Source: Sediminibacterium sp. KACHI17
GTDB taxonomy: Bacteria; Bacteroidota; Bacteroidia; Chitinophagales; Chitinophagaceae
DNA: 64,000 nucleotides
Direction: 5' to 3'
Assembly (NCBI RefSeq): GCF_040362915.1
Contig: NZ_AP029612.1
Span: forward strand, 2,604,001-2,668,000
A program made the translations under genes and the position numbers. Positions within the stretch are counted from its first letter, which is position 1. Each line of letters starts with the position of its first letter. The notes under the pieces were generated by a model, which had not been told where the DNA came from, searched no databases, and worked only from the letters and a program-made list of their open reading frames with translations. Of this stretch, positions 53,966 to 61,917 are shown in pieces.

Positions 53966-55411
53966 TTAGCTTTCTGTTTCTTCAGCAGCGCCCACATAGC
54001 GTTTCTCTGGTAAACGCTTCGCTACCAAAAGAAATAAGACAAAGGAAACGGCTAATATGCCGATAAATAGCCAGTAATATCGAGCTCCGGTAAATTGACT
54101 GAAAAAGCCTTTATCTACAATATTTCCATTGATAAGCCCAACGAGCAGATTGCCTGCTGAAATACCGAGTAAGTATAGTGCACTCATTGTACTTTTCATC
54201 GATACTGGAGAGTGGGTGTATGCATATTCAAGACAGGTAACTGAAACAAGTATCTCAGATGCTGCCAATAAAATATAAGCTAGTATCTGCCACCATACTG
54301 AAGGTTTACCTCCGGCATCAATACTTTCTTGTAGGAATGCGATAATGGTGAATGAAAGTCCAATAATTACCAGTCCAGCCCCAATTTTTTTCAAAGGCGT
54401 CACTTTTATCCCTTTTTTATCGAGATAGGGGAAAAGAAAGGAGTTGAAAACAGGAATCAATAGTACTAAAAAAAGAGGGTTGATGAAATTGATCTGCTCT
54501 GGTAAAATGGAAAAATCTCCGGATAGTCTTAGGTCCAGTCGTGTTGCCTGTAAGACCCACTCTGAAAGGTTTTGATCCCAAAGTGCCCAGAAAATAGGGG
54601 TAAAGGCAAATACGGCCAATACACGATATACGGCTTTGATACCATCAATAGATGCAGCTGAATATTTTTCTGATACAGCTTCCCAAACTTTTTGGCCAGG
54701 TTTTTTGCTAAATAGTTTAAGTAAAGCATAAGTAGAAATAGAGAAAAAATTCTCTTTTTTAATACCTGCCGGTTTAACTCGAACGTATTTTTTTCGACCG
54801 AGCCAGAATACAATAGTAGCCAGCGCCATTAGTATACCTGGTACACCAAATGCTATTTCCGGACCGTAATACTTTTTGAGTAAAGGAATAAATAAAGGTG
54901 CTAGTGTTCCACCTAGGTTAATACTCATATAAAACCAACCATAGGCTTTTGAAAGTAGATGCTCATTCGATTTATTGAACTGGTCGCCTACGTTGGCAGA
55001 TACGCATGATTTAATACCACCGGCACAACAGGCAATAACGATAAGTCCCAGACTGAAGATTGTATAACTATCCCCTGAAATTGAAAGTATCAGGTGACCA
55101 AACGTATATAGAATGGATACAAGCAGGATAACACGGTATTTCCCAAAAAACCAATCAGCCATGATTGCGCCAACCATAGGCATGAAATAAGCCAGTGTAA
55201 CAAAGAGATGCGACATTTCATTGGCCTTCGCGTCGGCTTCTGCCGTAAGTGCCGGATTAAGAGTAGGATTAAAAAAAGTAACTGCCATAAAAGTTACCAT
55301 GATGGAACGTAACCCATAAAAACTGAATCGTTCCGCTATCTCACTGCCAATGATGTACGGAATTGATTTTGGCATTCCGACTTTATTCGACTCATTTTGT
55401 ATATCAGACAT
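53966..55411 (-). CDS. POT/PTR2-family proton-dependent peptide transporter
   Basis: A 481-residue MFS protein with about 12-14 membrane segments. The first segment carries the POT proton-coupling motif ExxER (SEIAERFSFYG). Family blocks follow: YFMPMVGAIMADWFFGKYRVI, CCAGGIKSCVSANVGDQF and GWFYMSINLGGTLAPLF. These proteins import di- and tripeptides with protons. The large mid-protein loop (KYVRVKPAGIKKEN) is typical of bacterial POT proteins. It is divergent from an OPT-family oligopeptide transporter gene with only 94 bp between the starts, so the two may be co-regulated. Confidence 0.94.
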   Translation of the reverse strand: MSDIQNESNKVGMPKSIPYIIGSEIAERFSFYGLRSIMVTFMAVTFFNPTLNPALTAEADAKANEMSHLFVTLAYFMPMVGAIMADWFFGKYRVILLVSILYTFGHLILSISGDSYTIFSLGLIVIACCAGGIKSCVSANVGDQFNKSNEHLLSKAYGWFYMSINLGGTLAPLFIPLLKKYYGPEIAFGVPGILMALATIVFWLGRKKYVRVKPAGIKKENFFSISTYALLKLFSKKPGQKVWEAVSEKYSAASIDGIKAVYRVLAVFAFTPIFWALWDQNLSEWVLQATRLDLRLSGDFSILPEQINFINPLFLVLLIPVFNSFLFPYLDKKGIKVTPLKKIGAGLVIIGLSFTIIAFLQESIDAGGKPSVWWQILAYILLAASEILVSVTCLEYAYTHSPVSMKSTMSALYLLGISAGNLLVGLINGNIVDKGFFSQFTGARYYWLFIGILAVSFVLFLLVAKRLPEKRYVGAAEETES

Positions 55412-55505
55412 AAATCGTATTTTGAAATTTAAAAGTATCGGAAACTATCGGTAAAGATTCATCTGTTTACCGAAAAAATTGCTTGCTTCATCTAAAAACC
55501 AACTC

Positions 55506-57557
55506 ATGTCTCAACCCCAAAAATCATTCAAACCCTTTGTTTCCTCTGAAACAAACATGAAAGAACTCACAGTCAAATCGATCCTTGTGGGGAGTCTTTT
55601 TGGTGTCATCTTCGGAGCTGCTACAGTTTATCTGGCGTTAAAAGCAGGGTTAACAGTATCGGCATCTATTCCCATTGCAGTGATCGCTATTACCTTAGGA
55701 AGAAAGTTTTTAAAGACTACGATCCTTGAAAATAATATCATTCAAACAACAGGATCTGCAGGAGAAAGTATTGCAGCAGGTGTGGCCTTTACTTTACCCG
55801 GTTTTCTTTTTCTTTCTTCTCCCAGTAGTGCGGAATATTTTAATTACCTCACCATTTTGATACTGGCGATTGTTGGTGGCTTGCTGGGTACACTTTTGAT
55901 GGTGCCATTGCGTAAAGCATTAATTGTAAATGAACATGAAAATTTACCTTACCCCGAAGGAACAGCTTGTGGCGATGTATTAAAAGCCGGTGAGCGTGGC
56001 GGTGATTTTGCAAAAACTGCTTTTTGGGGTTTGGGTGTTGCTTTTGTATATGCTATTCTACAAAAAGTGATGCATGTGATTGCTGAAACTCCTTTTTATG
56101 CAACGAAACAGATCAATAAATTTTTTCCTTCCGCAAGAGTTAGCGGTGAGATCACACCAGAATATTTAGGTGTTGGTTATATCATTGGTCCTAAGATCGC
56201 AGGTGTTTTAGTTGCAGGTAGTGTATTAAGCTGGATGGTATTCATCCCATTATTATCAACGCTGGTGCCGCCGGATGTTATTGCCATTCAACTGGTGAAG
56301 TTGGGTTATCTCTCAGATATCGCCAATGCAGGAGGTAAGGGTGGATGGGATCCGGTTACGCATACTTTCAATGACTACTCCGCTGCAATTTACTACGCGT
56401 ATGTTCGTCAGGTTGGCGCGGGAACAGTAGCAGCAGGAGGTATCATTACATTGGTTAAAACCATTCCTACTATTGTTAAATCTGTGAAGGGAAGTATGGC
56501 TTCTTTGCGTGGCGGATCTGCTACAGCAGAAAGCTCAGTATCGAGAACAGATAAGGACCTTAGTTTGAAAGTGGTAGGATTAGGTAGTTTAGCACTGATT
56601 GCTATTATCTCAATCATTCCAAATTTACCGGGCGACGGGTTCCTTCAGAAGATCCTGATCGGTATCCTGGTGGTGCTGTTCGGTGCATTGTTCGTAACCG
56701 TTTCATCACGTATTGTTGGATTGATCGGTTCTTCAAATAATCCGATCAGTGGTATGACCATCGCTACTGTGATGGGAACAAGTTTGATTTTCCTGAGTCT
56801 GGGTTGGTCCGGACAAGCATATGAACCTCTTGTATTAGTTGTGGGCGGTATGATCTGTATCGCCGCTGCCAATGCAGGTGCAACTTCTCAGGATCTGAAG
56901 AGTGGTTATATCGTAGGTGCAACACCGCGCAACCAGCAGATCGCATTATTTGTGGGTGCAATCGTTTCTTCCATCGTAATTGGAATTACGGTTAAGTTTC
57001 TTGACAAGCCTACTACTGAAATGCTACAACAAGGTGTGCAGCACGCTATCGGAACAGAAAAATATCCTGCCCCTCAAGCTACTTTGATGGCAACATTGAT
57101 CAAAGGGATTCTTTCTCAAAACCTGGATTGGCAATATGTTATCGTAGGGATGTTCCTTGCAGTAGTGATGGAACTTTGTGGTATCAAATCACTCAGCTTT
57201 GCTATTGGGGTGTATCTGCCTTTGGCTACTACACTTCCGATATTTATTGGCGGTGCGGTACGCGGATTGGTTGAGAGTCGTCAGAAGAAACATAAAAAAG
57301 AAGTGAGTGCAGAAGAAGAGGAATTGAGTAAAGGAAGCTTATTTGCAACCGGACTTGTAGCAGGCGGAGCTGTAGCTGGCGTGGTCATTGCGTTTATTAC
57401 GGGAACTTCCGGCGGAGAACAATTCTTAAAGAATGTGAGTATGGAACATGGACTGATAGAACTGTTATCTGAAAATGGATACTTCTTATTAGGTACATTG
57501 TTCTTTGCGTTGATGGGACTGATCCTATACAGGGTAGCGATGAAAAAAACGGAATAG
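55506..57557 (+). CDS. OPT-family oligopeptide transporter
   Basis: A 683-residue polytopic protein from ATG 55506; the frame opens earlier at 55479 without family residues. Typical OPT blocks are present: KELTVKSILVGSLFGVIFG, YLALKAGLTVSASIP, ENLPYPEGTACGDVLKAGE and, in the second half, SSNNPISGMTIATVMGTSL and CIAAANAGATSQDLKSGY. The family imports oligopeptides or metal-chelate peptides by proton symport; in bacteria, tetrapeptide-range uptake is often assumed. It is divergent from the POT transporter gene, so peptide uptake of two size classes is encoded side by side. A 28-nt-arm palindrome with T-run ends the gene. Confidence 0.93.
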   Translation: MSQPQKSFKPFVSSETNMKELTVKSILVGSLFGVIFGAATVYLALKAGLTVSASIPIAVIAITLGRKFLKTTILENNIIQTTGSAGESIAAGVAFTLPGFLFLSSPSSAEYFNYLTILILAIVGGLLGTLLMVPLRKALIVNEHENLPYPEGTACGDVLKAGERGGDFAKTAFWGLGVAFVYAILQKVMHVIAETPFYATKQINKFFPSARVSGEITPEYLGVGYIIGPKIAGVLVAGSVLSWMVFIPLLSTLVPPDVIAIQLVKLGYLSDIANAGGKGGWDPVTHTFNDYSAAIYYAYVRQVGAGTVAAGGIITLVKTIPTIVKSVKGSMASLRGGSATAESSVSRTDKDLSLKVVGLGSLALIAIISIIPNLPGDGFLQKILIGILVVLFGALFVTVSSRIVGLIGSSNNPISGMTIATVMGTSLIFLSLGWSGQAYEPLVLVVGGMICIAAANAGATSQDLKSGYIVGATPRNQQIALFVGAIVSSIVIGITVKFLDKPTTEMLQQGVQHAIGTEKYPAPQATLMATLIKGILSQNLDWQYVIVGMFLAVVMELCGIKSLSFAIGVYLPLATTLPIFIGGAVRGLVESRQKKHKKEVSAEEEELSKGSLFATGLVAGGAVAGVVIAFITGTSGGEQFLKNVSMEHGLIELLSENGYFLLGTLFFALMGLILYRVAMKKTE

Positions 57558-57579
57558 CTGATATCGTAAGTATATTTTA

Positions 57580-57653
57580 TTGCCACTGAAGGCACAGGAT
57601 CGCACAGAAAAAGACATTACTGTGTTCATCTGTGCTCTCAGTGGCAATTTTTT
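57580..57653 (+). terminator. Terminator built from a long imperfect palindrome after the OPT gene
   Basis: Arms 57580-57607 and 57620-57647 (TTGCCACTGA ... CACAG and its partner) match in 21 of 28 positions around a 12-base loop, followed by a T-run. It begins 22 bp after the OPT stop. The long, partly mismatched arms look more like an interspersed repeat reused as terminator than a typical short stem-loop. Confidence 0.82.
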
Positions 57654-57711
57654 TCTTTTGAACAGTTTAAACTTTTGATCCATCTATTCGTCCAAAAGCA
57701 AAAGAAAAACC

Positions 57712-59625
57712 ATGTGGCTGAAACGCTCAATAGTTGTTTTTTTATTGATTGCATCCACGGCATTCATTCCTGCAGGTCCACACACATTCAATATTCGAAT
57801 GCCTTATCAAAAGGCAGGTCTTACCCAAGAACAAGCAGCAGCTCATTTATTGAATCGATTCAGTTTCGGAATACAACCCGGACAAATCGAAGAAGTAGTA
57901 AAGATGGGCTTAGAGAATTGGCTGCAACAGCAACTTGAAGCGTCCTTACCTGATACGGAACTGGAAAAAAGACTCAATGTGTTTGATGCATTGAAAATGA
58001 ACAATGAAGTGATCGTAAACACCTATCTCACTCCTGCTCAGATCATAAGGCTGGGTGTACGGGAAAAGATCATTCGTAATGATTCGATCAATAATGCTGA
58101 CCGCGAGAAATATCGGGAAGAGCTTGCGAAGGTGATGAGGGCATCCGGTGTAAAACCTGTACAAGAGTTACATCGACAATTGGTAAATCAGAAAGTATTA
58201 CGAGCCTTATACAGTAATAACCAACTCAAAGAAGTGCTGACAGACTTTTGGTTCAATCATTTTAATGTGTCACTGACCAAAGGACAATCACAGCAATATG
58301 TGATGAGCTATGAACGTGATGCGATCAGACCCTATGTATTCGGGAATTTTAAAGATATGCTCTTGGCTACCGCAAAACATCCCGCAATGTTGGAATATCT
58401 GGATAATGCATTAAGTGTAAGTAATGATAATGAGCGCGCGCGCAGGCAACAAAACAATGCAATGTTTCGAGCTGCAAGAGAAAGAGCAGAAGCCAGATTG
58501 AATGATACATCTATGCCCGGAAATGCTTTAGTACAACAAGCAGTGGCTGCAAGAAGAACACAAGGGTTAAACGAGAATTATGCACGTGAAGTTATGGAGT
58601 TGCATACACTGGGTGTAGATGGCGGATATACACAAAAAGATGTTACAGAAGTAGCACGGGCATTGACCGGATGGAGTGTAAGGCCTATGTATAAAAATGG
58701 CCCTGCGATGCGTTTGATTGAAAATCTTGATGAAACGCAAATGAAAAGAAGGGGATTGATGGTCGATGGAGATTTTTTATTTCGAGGGGATAAACATGAT
58801 GAAGGGGAAAAACTTATTCTCGGAAAAAAATACAATGGGAAAGATGGGTATGAAGAAGGCGTCGCAGTATTGAATACATTAGCATCACATACATCTACGG
58901 CAAAATTCATTGCAACAAAATTGGCGATACGTTTTGTATCGGATGAGCCATCTCAAGCATTGATCAAAACACTTGCAAATACCTATCAACAAACAGATGG
59001 CAATATCAAAGCCATGATCATTGCGATGGTGAATCATCCTGATTTCTGGTCAAAGAATGCGTTACGAGAAAAAATAAAATCTCCATTTGAATTTGCTATC
59101 AGCGCACTGAGAGCTACAAAAGCACAAGTGATGCAGCCTTTTCAGGTATTTAACTGGTGTAGTAAAATGGGACAAAGGGTTTATTATTACCAGGCACCAA
59201 CCGGTTTTCCTGATCGTGCTAATTTCTGGATCAATAGTGGTGCATTGTTGAATCGAATGAATTTTGGATTGGCATTGGCCACACAAAAAATTCCGGGGGT
59301 TCGGGTGAATCTGTTGGCACTCAACAATTATCATGAACCAGAAAGTGCTGATGAAGCTTTGCGGGCTTTCAGTAAAATATTATTACCCGAGAGAGATCAT
59401 GAAGAAAATATCAGAAGGCTAACAGCAATGGTAAGAGATGTGAATGTAGAGCAAAAAATAGTTGCAGCAGCAGCTAAGACGAAAAATAATAAGATGGAAG
59501 AAGAGTTGGAAGAGGACATAAAGTCACAAATAACAAGAGATAAGGAAGAGGGAAAGAAAGAAGTGACGAGTATGGCGCAGGTCGTAGGAATAATCATTGG
59601 CTCACCGGAGTTTCAACGGAAGTGA
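57712..59625 (+). CDS. DUF1800 family exported protein
   Basis: A 637-residue protein with a signal peptide (SIVVFLLIASTAFIPAG). DUF1800 blocks are clear: AAHLLNRFSFGIQPGQIEEVVKMGLENWLQQQL near the start, LKEVLTDFWFNHFNV, RPYVFGNFKDMLLATAKHPAMLEYLDN, GLNENYAREVMELHTLGVDGGYTQKDV and, at the end, IIGSPEFQRK. The function of the family is not established. A charged, low-complexity insert (residues ~585-620, rich in K and E, e.g. NNKMEEELEEDIKSQ) lies just before the last block. It is followed 110 bp later by a DUF1501 gene, its usual partner in Bacteroidota and Planctomycetota, so the two proteins probably act together. Confidence 0.92.
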   Translation: MWLKRSIVVFLLIASTAFIPAGPHTFNIRMPYQKAGLTQEQAAAHLLNRFSFGIQPGQIEEVVKMGLENWLQQQLEASLPDTELEKRLNVFDALKMNNEVIVNTYLTPAQIIRLGVREKIIRNDSINNADREKYREELAKVMRASGVKPVQELHRQLVNQKVLRALYSNNQLKEVLTDFWFNHFNVSLTKGQSQQYVMSYERDAIRPYVFGNFKDMLLATAKHPAMLEYLDNALSVSNDNERARRQQNNAMFRAARERAEARLNDTSMPGNALVQQAVAARRTQGLNENYAREVMELHTLGVDGGYTQKDVTEVARALTGWSVRPMYKNGPAMRLIENLDETQMKRRGLMVDGDFLFRGDKHDEGEKLILGKKYNGKDGYEEGVAVLNTLASHTSTAKFIATKLAIRFVSDEPSQALIKTLANTYQQTDGNIKAMIIAMVNHPDFWSKNALREKIKSPFEFAISALRATKAQVMQPFQVFNWCSKMGQRVYYYQAPTGFPDRANFWINSGALLNRMNFGLALATQKIPGVRVNLLALNNYHEPESADEALRAFSKILLPERDHEENIRRLTAMVRDVNVEQKIVAAAAKTKNNKMEEELEEDIKSQITRDKEEGKKEVTSMAQVVGIIIGSPEFQRK

Positions 59626-59735
59626 GTAGGAGAAATGCAAAAGAGGAAAGGGCGCGAATGGTTGGCCAACTTCTTACTTCTAGCTCGTGGCCAGAAGCCT
59701 GCAGCTAAAAACTTACAACTGAAAAAATCAAACAT

Positions 59736-60995
59736 ATGGTTCATCGTAGGGCATTTATGAAATCAGGGGCTATGGCCTTGTTTGCGGCGGGTTTTGGCGG
59801 CGTCCCTAATTTTATTGCACGTGCAGCAGAGAGTGGTAAGATCATTCCACCTTATAAAAGAAATAAAGTATTGGTATGCATCTTTCAAAGAGGTGCAATG
59901 GACGGATTGATGGCGGTGAGTCCATTTGCGGATCCAAACCTAAAAACTCTTCGCCCTACTTTGTATATGAGCCCTGCACAAACACAAGGTAGCATGATGG
60001 ATCTTGATGGACAATTTGCATTACACCCATCTCTTCAGAGTTTGTCTTCATTTTTTTCAGAAGGAAGAATGGCGATCGTGCATGGTGTAGGTAGTCCGAA
60101 TAATACTCGAAGTCATTTTGATGCACAGGATTTCATGGAGAGTGGAACACCTTTTAATAAAGGTACTACAAGCGGATGGCTGAACAGAGCGGTAGGATTA
60201 ACCGGACACGAGGCAACACCATTCAGTGCGGTAAGTATTACCAATGCATTGCCACGCAGTTTGTATGGTGATCGAGAAGCATTGGCGATCAGTAACCTTC
60301 AAGATTTTGCAATACAGATGCAGGGAAATCCGATGGCAGGTAATATGGCGGCCAAATCATTTGAGTCTTTGTATGATCAAACCAGTAATCAGTTATTGAA
60401 TAAAACCGGTAAAGAGAGTTTTGAAGCCATACGTATTTTGAAGTCTACCGATATCAAAAATTATCAACCGGCGAATGGTGCTGTATATCCTAATTCTCCA
60501 TTAGGAAATTCATTGAAACAAATCGCTACACTGATCAAAATGGATGTGGGTATGGAAGTGGCATTTGCTGAAAGCGGTGGTTGGGATACACATTTCAATC
60601 AAGGAACCCTGAATGGTGCATTCGCCCGTAATCTGCGCGATTTCAGTGATAGTATCGCTGCTTTTTGGAAAGATATGGGAACTTATCAGGATGATGTAAC
60701 GGTAATGACCATGACAGAATTTGGCAGAACCGCACACCAGAATGGAACGGGCGGAACAGACCACGGAAGAGCGAGTTGTTTATTTGTATTGGGAAATGAT
60801 GTTGCAGGAGGTAAAGTATACCATCAAATAAAATCACTGGCCAAATCAGATCTGGAAGATGGACGAGACCTGCCTGTATCAACAGATTTCAGGGCAGTAT
60901 TCAGTGATGTGGCTTTGGGCCATCTGAAGCTGAAACAAACAAAAGGACTATTTCCCGGCTGGGATGGTAAAGCATTGAAAATAATGAAGGGATGA
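59736..60995 (+). CDS. DUF1501 family protein with Tat-like signal
   Basis: A 419-residue protein. The N-terminus HRRAFMKSGAMALFAAGFGG has the twin-arginine pattern (RRxFMK), so export by Tat, as a folded protein, is likely. DUF1501 blocks include VCIFQRGAMDGLMAVSPF, HGVGSPNNTRSHFDAQDFMESG, ESGGWDTHFNQ, MTEFGRTAHQNGTGGTDHGRA and FSDVALGHL. The fold belongs to the alkaline-phosphatase/sulfatase-like superfamily, and the conserved Asp, His and Thr/Ser of these blocks fit metal binding, but no substrate is known. Pairing with the DUF1800 gene upstream is the family's rule. It converges with the WG-repeat gene, leaving 16 bp. Confidence 0.93.
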   Translation: MVHRRAFMKSGAMALFAAGFGGVPNFIARAAESGKIIPPYKRNKVLVCIFQRGAMDGLMAVSPFADPNLKTLRPTLYMSPAQTQGSMMDLDGQFALHPSLQSLSSFFSEGRMAIVHGVGSPNNTRSHFDAQDFMESGTPFNKGTTSGWLNRAVGLTGHEATPFSAVSITNALPRSLYGDREALAISNLQDFAIQMQGNPMAGNMAAKSFESLYDQTSNQLLNKTGKESFEAIRILKSTDIKNYQPANGAVYPNSPLGNSLKQIATLIKMDVGMEVAFAESGGWDTHFNQGTLNGAFARNLRDFSDSIAAFWKDMGTYQDDVTVMTMTEFGRTAHQNGTGGTDHGRASCLFVLGNDVAGGKVYHQIKSLAKSDLEDGRDLPVSTDFRAVFSDVALGHLKLKQTKGLFPGWDGKALKIMKG

Positions 60996-61011
60996 TTTTT
61001 AAGCGTGCACA

Positions 61012-61902
61012 TCATCGCTGAAAACGAAATAATATCGATCCTTCATTGTTGATATAAACGATATCATTACCTAGTTCCATCATCGCCAATCCATCTTTGA
61101 AAGTACCGATACGATCAAAACGAGGCTCAATGACCCATTCCCCTTTTTTATTGATAAAGCCCCAGCTTTTATAATCTTTCTGAACAGCTGCTAGTCCTTC
61201 ACTGAAAGATGCTGCATTGGTATAAGTAGGGGCAATCACCCATTGTCCGCTCATGTCAACAAACCCCCACTTGTTGCTGGTATCACGTGCAGCAGACAAA
61301 CTATCTGCAAAACCATTCATGCGTGTGAATGATGTCTTGATACTTGTTTTGTTTTTGAGTGTGAGTATCTCCCAAGGATCGGTCATATTTTGTTGTGTAC
61401 ACACCACTCCTGAGAAAACAGAAGTGATATTGTAGTAACTGGGTTGAATCACAAATTTCCCAAGGGTATCAATCAGTCCCCACAGATTGTTTTTGAATGA
61501 TGCCGGTGCAAGTCCTTCTGAAAAATTATAGCAATGAGCAAATTGAAGAGGAATGATCATGATCCCTTTTTTGTTGATATATCCCCATTTCCCATTTTTT
61601 TGTACCCTTGCTTTATATTCAGAAAACTGATCGACAGCGCTGAATTGTGGGGTAATGATCCATTTTCCTTTATCATTAATGAAACCGTATTGAGCAGATA
61701 CAATATGATTGCCGATGGCAGCTACAGCAATACTGTCTTTAAATGAACTTGCAAATACGAATTGAGGCGGTATTACGGTTCTTCCGTTGTTCTTGTGCAA
61801 AAAGCCAAATCTGTTTTTCTCGATAAATGGTATAAGATGCTGTGCCTGTAAACAGGAACAAAAGATCAGCGTGTACAAGACAGCAAAGAATATACCTCTC
61901 AT
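61012..61902 (-). CDS. WG-repeat (KWG) exported protein
   Basis: A 296-residue protein with a signal peptide (FFAVLYTLIFCSCLQAQ). Six or more WG repeats of ~35 residues follow: FGFLHKNNGRTVIPPQF, YGFINDKGKWIITPQF, WGYINKKGIMIIPLQF, WGLIDTLGKFVIQPSY, WGFVDMSGQWVIAPTY and WGFINKKGEWVIEPRFD. Each ends in a FSEGLA-like turn. Repeats of this kind are beta-rich and usually mediate binding at the envelope; no enzymatic part is present. The Cys in FCSC could be a lipobox, but the QAQ cleavage site fits a secreted protein better. It ends convergent with DUF1501 and starts 15 bp after acs, so it may be co-transcribed with it. Confidence 0.9.
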   Translation of the reverse strand: MRGIFFAVLYTLIFCSCLQAQHLIPFIEKNRFGFLHKNNGRTVIPPQFVFASSFKDSIAVAAIGNHIVSAQYGFINDKGKWIITPQFSAVDQFSEYKARVQKNGKWGYINKKGIMIIPLQFAHCYNFSEGLAPASFKNNLWGLIDTLGKFVIQPSYYNITSVFSGVVCTQQNMTDPWEILTLKNKTSIKTSFTRMNGFADSLSAARDTSNKWGFVDMSGQWVIAPTYTNAASFSEGLAAVQKDYKSWGFINKKGEWVIEPRFDRIGTFKDGLAMMELGNDIVYINNEGSILFRFQR

Positions 61903-61917
61903 CCGAATAAAGATAAG

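Noticed and set aside
59626..59735. Possible repeat or hairpin between the DUF1800 and DUF1501 genes
   Set aside because: Contains a 10-bp palindrome (GTTGGCCAAC) and AGCT-rich words that recall interspersed repeats, but no arms long enough to define an element, and no second copy in the window.
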